Below the pieces are notes generated by a model, which saw only the letters and a program-made list of their open reading frames with translations, ran no database searches and was not told where the DNA came from. A program made the position numbers and the translations under genes. A DNA stretch of 64,000 bases from Mesorhizobium sp. SOD10 (GTDB taxonomy: Bacteria; Pseudomonadota; Alphaproteobacteria; Rhizobiales; Rhizobiaceae), in NCBI GenBank assembly GCA_000824805.1, contig CCNA01000034.1:992001-1056000 (forward strand). Reading direction: 5' to 3'. This document shows positions 60,306-64,000 of the stretch, one piece after another. Positions within the stretch are counted from its first letter, which is position 1. The number at the start of each line of letters is the position of its first letter.

Positions 60306-61220
60306 ATCTCGCCAGCAGCCGACATTCTGGAGCCCGGCACAGAAGTCCGGACATGGCTTGCGCCGGCCAAGATCAATCTGGCGCTGCATGTCACCGGACG
60401 GCGCGCCGACGGCTACCATCTCATCGACAGCCTTGCCGTTTTCGCCCGCTTCGGCGACCGGCTCGAGATCGGGCCGGCCGAGCATGACAAATTCTCCGTA
60501 TCCGGCCGTTATGCCGCCGGCCTGCCGCTCGACGACGGCAATCTGGTTGTGAAGGCACGCGATGCCTTGCGCCGGGAGGCCGGCGCGCGACATGCGCCGC
60601 CGGTCGCCATCAGGCTAGAGAAGAACCTGCCGATCGCGTCCGGCGTCGGCGGCGGCTCCAGCGATGCGGCGGCCGCGCTCAACGGCCTGGCGCAGCTCTG
60701 GAAGCTCGACATCGACGACATTTCGCTGGCGCGGATCGGGCTTTCGCTCGGCGCCGATCTGCCGATGTGCCTGAAGTCAAAGCCGCTGATCGCACGCGGT
60801 ATCGGCGATGACGTGTCGCCGCTCCCCGCATTTCCGGCGCTCGGCCTCGTCTTGGTCAATCCGGGCGTCGCCGTCGCGACGCCGGACGTGTTCAAGGCGC
60901 TCTCCAGCCGCGACAACGAAGCGCTTCCGCCGCTGCCGAAGCGCCTCGACTTCCACGCTGTCCGCAACTGGCTGGAGACGACGCGCAACGATCTCGAAGC
61001 TGCCGCCCGTTCGATCGAACCTGCGATCGGCGAGGCGCTGAAAGCGCTCAAACGCGCCGACGCCGCGTTCGCGCGCATGTCGGGCTCCGGCGCCACCTGC
61101 TTCGGCCTGTTCGAGACCGGCAATGTCGCCAAGCGCGCGGCGATCGCGATCCGTGCTCGCCATCCCGACTGGTTCGTCGCCGCGACGCGCAGCATGGAGG
61201 TGGGCGATGGTGAAGCTTGA
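60306..61220 (+). CDS. ispE: 4-diphosphocytidyl-2-C-methyl-D-erythritol kinase, probable ATC start
   Basis: IspE phosphorylates CDP-methylerythritol in the MEP pathway, which also uses Dxs at the start of the window. GHMP-kinase motifs: LAPAKINLALHVTGRRADGYHLIDS and the ATP loop LPIASGVGGGSSDAAAAL, then GADLPMCL and SGSGATCFGLFE. The frame is open from 60201, yet it contains no ATG, GTG or TTG before the LAPAKINL motif; the first GTG (60549) is inside the enzyme. ATC at 60306, with AAGGA 8 bases upstream, lies where a normal ATG would be, giving 304 residues. A sequencing error or a rare ATC start are the two explanations. Confidence 0.9.
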   Translation: MSPAADILEPGTEVRTWLAPAKINLALHVTGRRADGYHLIDSLAVFARFGDRLEIGPAEHDKFSVSGRYAAGLPLDDGNLVVKARDALRREAGARHAPPVAIRLEKNLPIASGVGGGSSDAAAALNGLAQLWKLDIDDISLARIGLSLGADLPMCLKSKPLIARGIGDDVSPLPAFPALGLVLVNPGVAVATPDVFKALSSRDNEALPPLPKRLDFHAVRNWLETTRNDLEAAARSIEPAIGEALKALKRADAAFARMSGSGATCFGLFETGNVAKRAAIAIRARHPDWFVAATRSMEVGDGEA

Positions 61221-61764
61221 CGAGAGCCGGCCCTTCATCCCGGTGCGCGTCGCGGTGCTGACCGTCTCCGACACGCGCAGCCTTGCCGACGACAAGTCCG
61301 GTCAGACGCTGGCCGACCGCATAGCGGAAGCCGGCCATGTGCTTGCCGCGCGCGATATCGTGACAGATGACCGCGACAAGATCCGCGACAGGGTGCTCGG
61401 CTGGTCGAAGGACGAAAGTATCGACGTCGTGATCACCACCGGCGGCACCGGCTTTACCGGCCGCGACGTGACGCCGGAGGCGCTGGAGCCGATCTTCGAA
61501 AAACGGATGGACGGCTTTTCCGAAGTCTTCCACCGCATCTCCTACGACAAGATCGGCACCTCGACGATCCAGAGTCGGGCGACCGGCGGCGTCGTCAACG
61601 CCACCTTCGTCTTCGTGCTGCCGGGCTCGCCCGGCGCCTGCAGGGACGCCTGGGACGGCATTATCAAGGCGCAGCTCGACTACCGGCACATGCCCTGCAA
61701 CTTCGTCGAGATCATGCCGCGGCTTGACGAGCATCTTCGGCGCGGCGGCAAGCCGGCCTCGTAA
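61207..61764 (+). CDS. moaB: Molybdenum cofactor biosynthesis protein B
   Basis: MoaB/Mog-type proteins adenylylate molybdopterin in molybdenum cofactor synthesis. The 185-residue protein shows VAVLTVSDTRSLADDKSG (15-32), VITTGGTGFTGRDVTPEAL near 76-94 and FVLPGSPGACRDAW. It overlaps the ispE 3' end by 14 bases, which indicates a coupled operon. ATG at 61207 (VKLDESRPFIPVRVAV) fits the family start; the frame is open upstream inside ispE. Confidence 0.93.
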   Translation: MVKLDESRPFIPVRVAVLTVSDTRSLADDKSGQTLADRIAEAGHVLAARDIVTDDRDKIRDRVLGWSKDESIDVVITTGGTGFTGRDVTPEALEPIFEKRMDGFSEVFHRISYDKIGTSTIQSRATGGVVNATFVFVLPGSPGACRDAWDGIIKAQLDYRHMPCNFVEIMPRLDEHLRRGGKPAS

Positions 61765-61888
61765 CCGCAGGCATAGCCCCCAACCGGCTTCCGGTTCGCA
61801 GGCGGGAATGGCACTGGCGCCTGCGAGCAGCCATTTCGAGGGCGGCGCCGGTAAAGTACCTTGTGCTGCGAACAAGGGACAATCCGCC

Positions 61889-62309
61889 ATGACCGTTCAC
61901 AGCGGCGGCTGCCATTGCGGCAATATCCGCCTGAGCTTCTCCACCGCGCTCGATCCGGCCGCGCTGGAAATCAGCGCCTGCCAATGCTCGTTCTGCACCC
62001 GGCATGGCTCGCGCTCGGCCGCCGATCCGAACGGCAGGCTGGTGGTTTCGGTCGCGGACAGGGGGCGCCTGCAGGTCTACCGCTTCGGCCTGCGCACCGC
62101 CGACTATCTCGTCTGCCATGACTGCGGCGTCTATGTCGCGGCAATCGCTGGCGAAGGTGACGCCGCCAGGGCGATCGTCATCGTCAACGCGCTCGACGAG
62201 CGCGAGTTGTTCTCGCGCAAGCCCGTCGCGGTCTGGTTCGACACCGAGACGCGCGAGCAGCGTCTGGCCAGGCGCCGCCTGGATGCCGGTCGAGATCAGG
62301 GATCTCTGA
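61889..62309 (+). CDS. GFA (glutathione-dependent formaldehyde-activating) family protein with 3' frameshift
   Basis: A ~140-residue zinc-binding protein of the Mss4-like/GFA class. The zinc cysteines are GGCHCGNI (7-14), ACQCSFCTRHG and CHDCGVY. The family normally ends in RRRxW-PV. Here the frame reads RRRLDAGRD and would run on to 63112, antisense to the PhyH gene, but the +1 frame gives WMPVEIRDL and a TGA at 62307-62309, so one extra C is present in CGCCGCC (62273-62279). The catalytic domain is intact; the tail and length are affected. The change may be natural or a sequencing error. Confidence 0.82.
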
Positions 62310-62320
62310 CCGGCACAAGT

Positions 62321-63313
62321 CTAGCGAATGACCGGCTCGCCATGAAACCGGCGCCGCGACGGCTTGGAGACTCCGAAGCCGACTTCCATCATCAGGCGTG
62401 GCGTGTGCGCGGGTACGGTGCCCATGTGGAAGCCGAACGGATCCTCGACGAAGCCGAGACCCGCCTGGCCCGTCAGCATGACGGGGCTTTGCTGGCCATA
62501 GACATCCAGCACCTCTTCGGCCGGGTGGCCGACCAGAAGCGTCAGCTGATGTTTGAGCACACGGCGCTTGTGGCTGCCACGGACATAGACATGCGGGCCG
62601 GTGCCTTCGTCGACCGGCACCAAATAGAAGAAGAACTTCAGCATCCGCCAGTCGTCGAGATCGAAATGGTACTTGCCCAACGAGGCGAGGTTCTTGTCGG
62701 CATCGGACGCCTTGCCAGTCGGAAAACTCCACCACACGCGCGTGGTGATCAGCTTGGCCTGGCCGCCGAGATAGTGCCGGGCGATGTCGAGCAGCAGCGG
62801 ATCGTTCTGGATAGCAAGAGCTGCCGGGCAATCCAGGATGCGCTCGAAATAATGGCCGCTGAGCAGCGAGCGGCCGAAGCGCTTCTCGGCCTCGGCATGG
62901 TCGCCCGGCATGAATTCAAGGCGGCGGTCGAAATTGCCGAAGCAAGGTGTACGCTGCGCGAAGGCGGCGATTTCCTGATGGATCGCGGAGGGCAGCATCA
63001 AGCCCGAAAACAGGCCTTCGGCGCGCAAAGCCTCGACCGCCGCCGCACGGTCGGTGCCGACGAACATCGTCTCTGCCGCATTGTCGAGAGGGCGGGCTCG
63101 TTTGGCGCCTAGCCAGTGCATGCGGCGCCCTGGCATGGTTCGCGCCAAAACGAACATCGGCAGCCAAGCCGGGTTTTCGCGAAGATCCTTCATGTAGGTC
63201 GGGATGCGCACCGCAATGCGCCTGAACAAACTGCCGCTGCGGGCAATGGCTTCCAGACTGGTTGCGGCTTCCAGACTGGTTGCGCCAGACTTGTCGGGGG
63301 TGGAAGAGTCCAT
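62321..63313 (-). CDS. Phytanoyl-CoA dioxygenase (PhyH) family protein
   Basis: A 330-residue Fe(II)/2-oxoglutarate oxygenase-like protein. The HxD-type metal site is in KYHFDLDDW and the distal His is probably in FGFHMGTVPAHTPRLMMEVGFG, with an Arg in the C-terminal part. The N-terminus contains an 18-bp tandem duplication (repeated SLEAAT/SLEAIA-like unit) at 63250-63285. ATG at 63313. It is a third member of this superfamily in the window. In rhizobia such proteins sit near glycosyltransferase or lipid genes; the substrate is unknown. Confidence 0.8.
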   Translation of the reverse strand: MDSSTPDKSGATSLEAATSLEAIARSGSLFRRIAVRIPTYMKDLRENPAWLPMFVLARTMPGRRMHWLGAKRARPLDNAAETMFVGTDRAAAVEALRAEGLFSGLMLPSAIHQEIAAFAQRTPCFGNFDRRLEFMPGDHAEAEKRFGRSLLSGHYFERILDCPAALAIQNDPLLLDIARHYLGGQAKLITTRVWWSFPTGKASDADKNLASLGKYHFDLDDWRMLKFFFYLVPVDEGTGPHVYVRGSHKRRVLKHQLTLLVGHPAEEVLDVYGQQSPVMLTGQAGLGFVEDPFGFHMGTVPAHTPRLMMEVGFGVSKPSRRRFHGEPVIR

Positions 63314-63494
63314 CGGATCCTCGCATCCGCGGCGTCCGCCATCGGCCGCCTACCGCTTCGAACTTGCCAATCCCCAATGCCCCATATTAAGGAATGCTAA
63401 TCCTGTGTTGAATTTTGTGCAACGCACAAAAGATCGATGTGGTGAATTTTACCGGATCTGCCCTTCGCACCTGGGAAGAAAGCCGTTGCCGGCC

Positions 63495-63998
63495 TCACTT
63501 CGGCGGCGCCACCCAAATTTCGGCGTTTAGCCGCCTGGTCGCCAGGCCGCGCGCCAGGGCTTCGGCGCTGCGCGCGCTCTTTGCTAGAGCCGAAGCCTGC
63601 CGCTTGCTGACGACGAGGCCTTCGGCCAGCGCACGATTGCCCGAAAAGATGCGAGCCAGGAAAGGCGCGCGATCGGCGCGGGCGCGCGAAAATCGCGCCG
63701 GCATGGTCTGTCTCGCCGTGTGAGCGACGACCTCGTCGATCCAGCCCTCGGTTAGCCGGGCGCCGGGTTCCAGCAACAGCAGCCAATCGCCCTTGGCCTG
63801 GCCGATGCCCATGGCGATCCCGCCGGTCACATAATGGCAGCCGGCATGCTCGGCCACCCGATGCGTCTGGTCGGTCGAGCCTTGATCGCAGACGATCACG
63901 TCGCGGACCACGCCTTCGACCGCGCCGGCTACCAGCGAGGCGAGCGTACGGGCGAGCCCCTCTTCGTCGTTGCGGGTTTCGATGAGAACGCTGAGCAT
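63495..63998 (-). CDS. Glycosyltransferase family 2-like protein
   Basis: A 167-residue short GT2-fold protein. The N-terminal nucleotide-sugar part, LSVLIETRNDEEGLARTLASL (2-22) and VIVCDQGSTDQTHRVAEHAGC (39-59, with the DxG motif), and AKGDWLLLLEPGARL follow the GT-A plan, but the protein is about half the size of ordinary GT2 enzymes. The C-terminal part is basic and not recognised. It lies upstream of the third PhyH gene on the same strand, 181 bases away, and the window ends just past its start. Confidence 0.72.
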   Translation of the reverse strand: MLSVLIETRNDEEGLARTLASLVAGAVEGVVRDVIVCDQGSTDQTHRVAEHAGCHYVTGGIAMGIGQAKGDWLLLLEPGARLTEGWIDEVVAHTARQTMPARFSRARADRAPFLARIFSGNRALAEGLVVSKRQASALAKSARSAEALARGLATRRLNAEIWVAPPK

Positions 63999-64000
63999 TT

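Noticed and set aside
61724..63112. 462-codon frame covering the GFA gene and beyond
   Set aside because: Only residues 56-190 resemble a protein; the rest is antisense to the PhyH gene and is better explained by a frameshift at 62273-62279.

Overview
The window is a single stretch of GC-rich chromosomal DNA (strong G/C bias at third codon positions) from an alphaproteobacterium of the order Rhizobiales. The best fit is Mesorhizobium or a close relative. Reasons are the BioR-type biotin regulation, an alpha-galactoside (agp) operon in the same order I recall for Sinorhizobium meliloti, a ribitol-type ABC operon, and several families of short palindromic intergenic repeats typical of rhizobia. 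I see no rRNA, tRNA, CRISPR array, phage, conjugative or transposase gene.

Layout. 1-5.3 kb: the 5' part of dxs (cut by the window edge), pirin, DUF2277, xseB and a histone-deacetylase-like enzyme on the minus strand, then bluB on the plus strand behind a cobalamin riboswitch. 5.3-9 kb: an unknown membrane protein, a TetR regulator and MFS transporter around three tandem operators, and a GNAT enzyme whose reading frame runs into the MFS gene. 9-15.6 kb: ribB, aroC, a DUF1344 protein, a histidine phosphatase, fabI, a DnaJ-type chaperone, a lipoprotein and pdxH. 15.6-20.6 kb: a LacI regulator, a PhyH dioxygenase, enoyl-CoA hydratase and acyl-CoA dehydrogenase. 20.8-27.8 kb: a ribitol-type operon (AraC regulator, binding protein, ATPase, permease, dehydrogenase, kinase). 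28-39.3 kb: a GH25 lysozyme, then the alpha-galactoside system agpT / agaL1-agpA-agpB-agpC-agpD-agaL2. 39.3-52.4 kb: purD, a PhyH/LysR pair, ubiA, a FAD oxidase, tsaC, glyS and glyQ, with many repeats between them. 52.5-64 kb: a TPR protein, DUF1284, bioY, bioR, a polyprenyl synthase, a DUF2007 protein, a methyltransferase, an S49 protease, ispE, moaB, a GFA protein, a PhyH protein and a glycosyltransferase.

How the genes work together. Two complete carbohydrate modules each pair an AraC regulator with an ABC importer and catabolic enzymes. Both carry a strong perfect hairpin just after the binding-protein gene, probably to keep binding-protein mRNA in excess. Cofactor genes are prominent: BluB makes the lower ligand of B12 and is read under a B12 riboswitch, RibB feeds flavin synthesis, PdxH makes PLP, BioY/BioR handle biotin and MoaB serves molybdenum cofactor. 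Dxs and IspE (MEP pathway), the polyprenyl synthase and UbiA lie on one isoprenoid-to-ubiquinone route.

The most unusual signals are structural. A 128-bp palindromic repeat sits in frame inside glyS, adding about 43 residues to an essential synthetase. A DUF559 nuclease-like gene is broken by one TAG and lies between two palindromic repeats of the same broad class. ispE has no ATG, GTG or TTG available and seems to start at ATC. There is an array of 12 GGCAGTA heptamers, and a perfect 34-bp palindrome near 47.1 kb.
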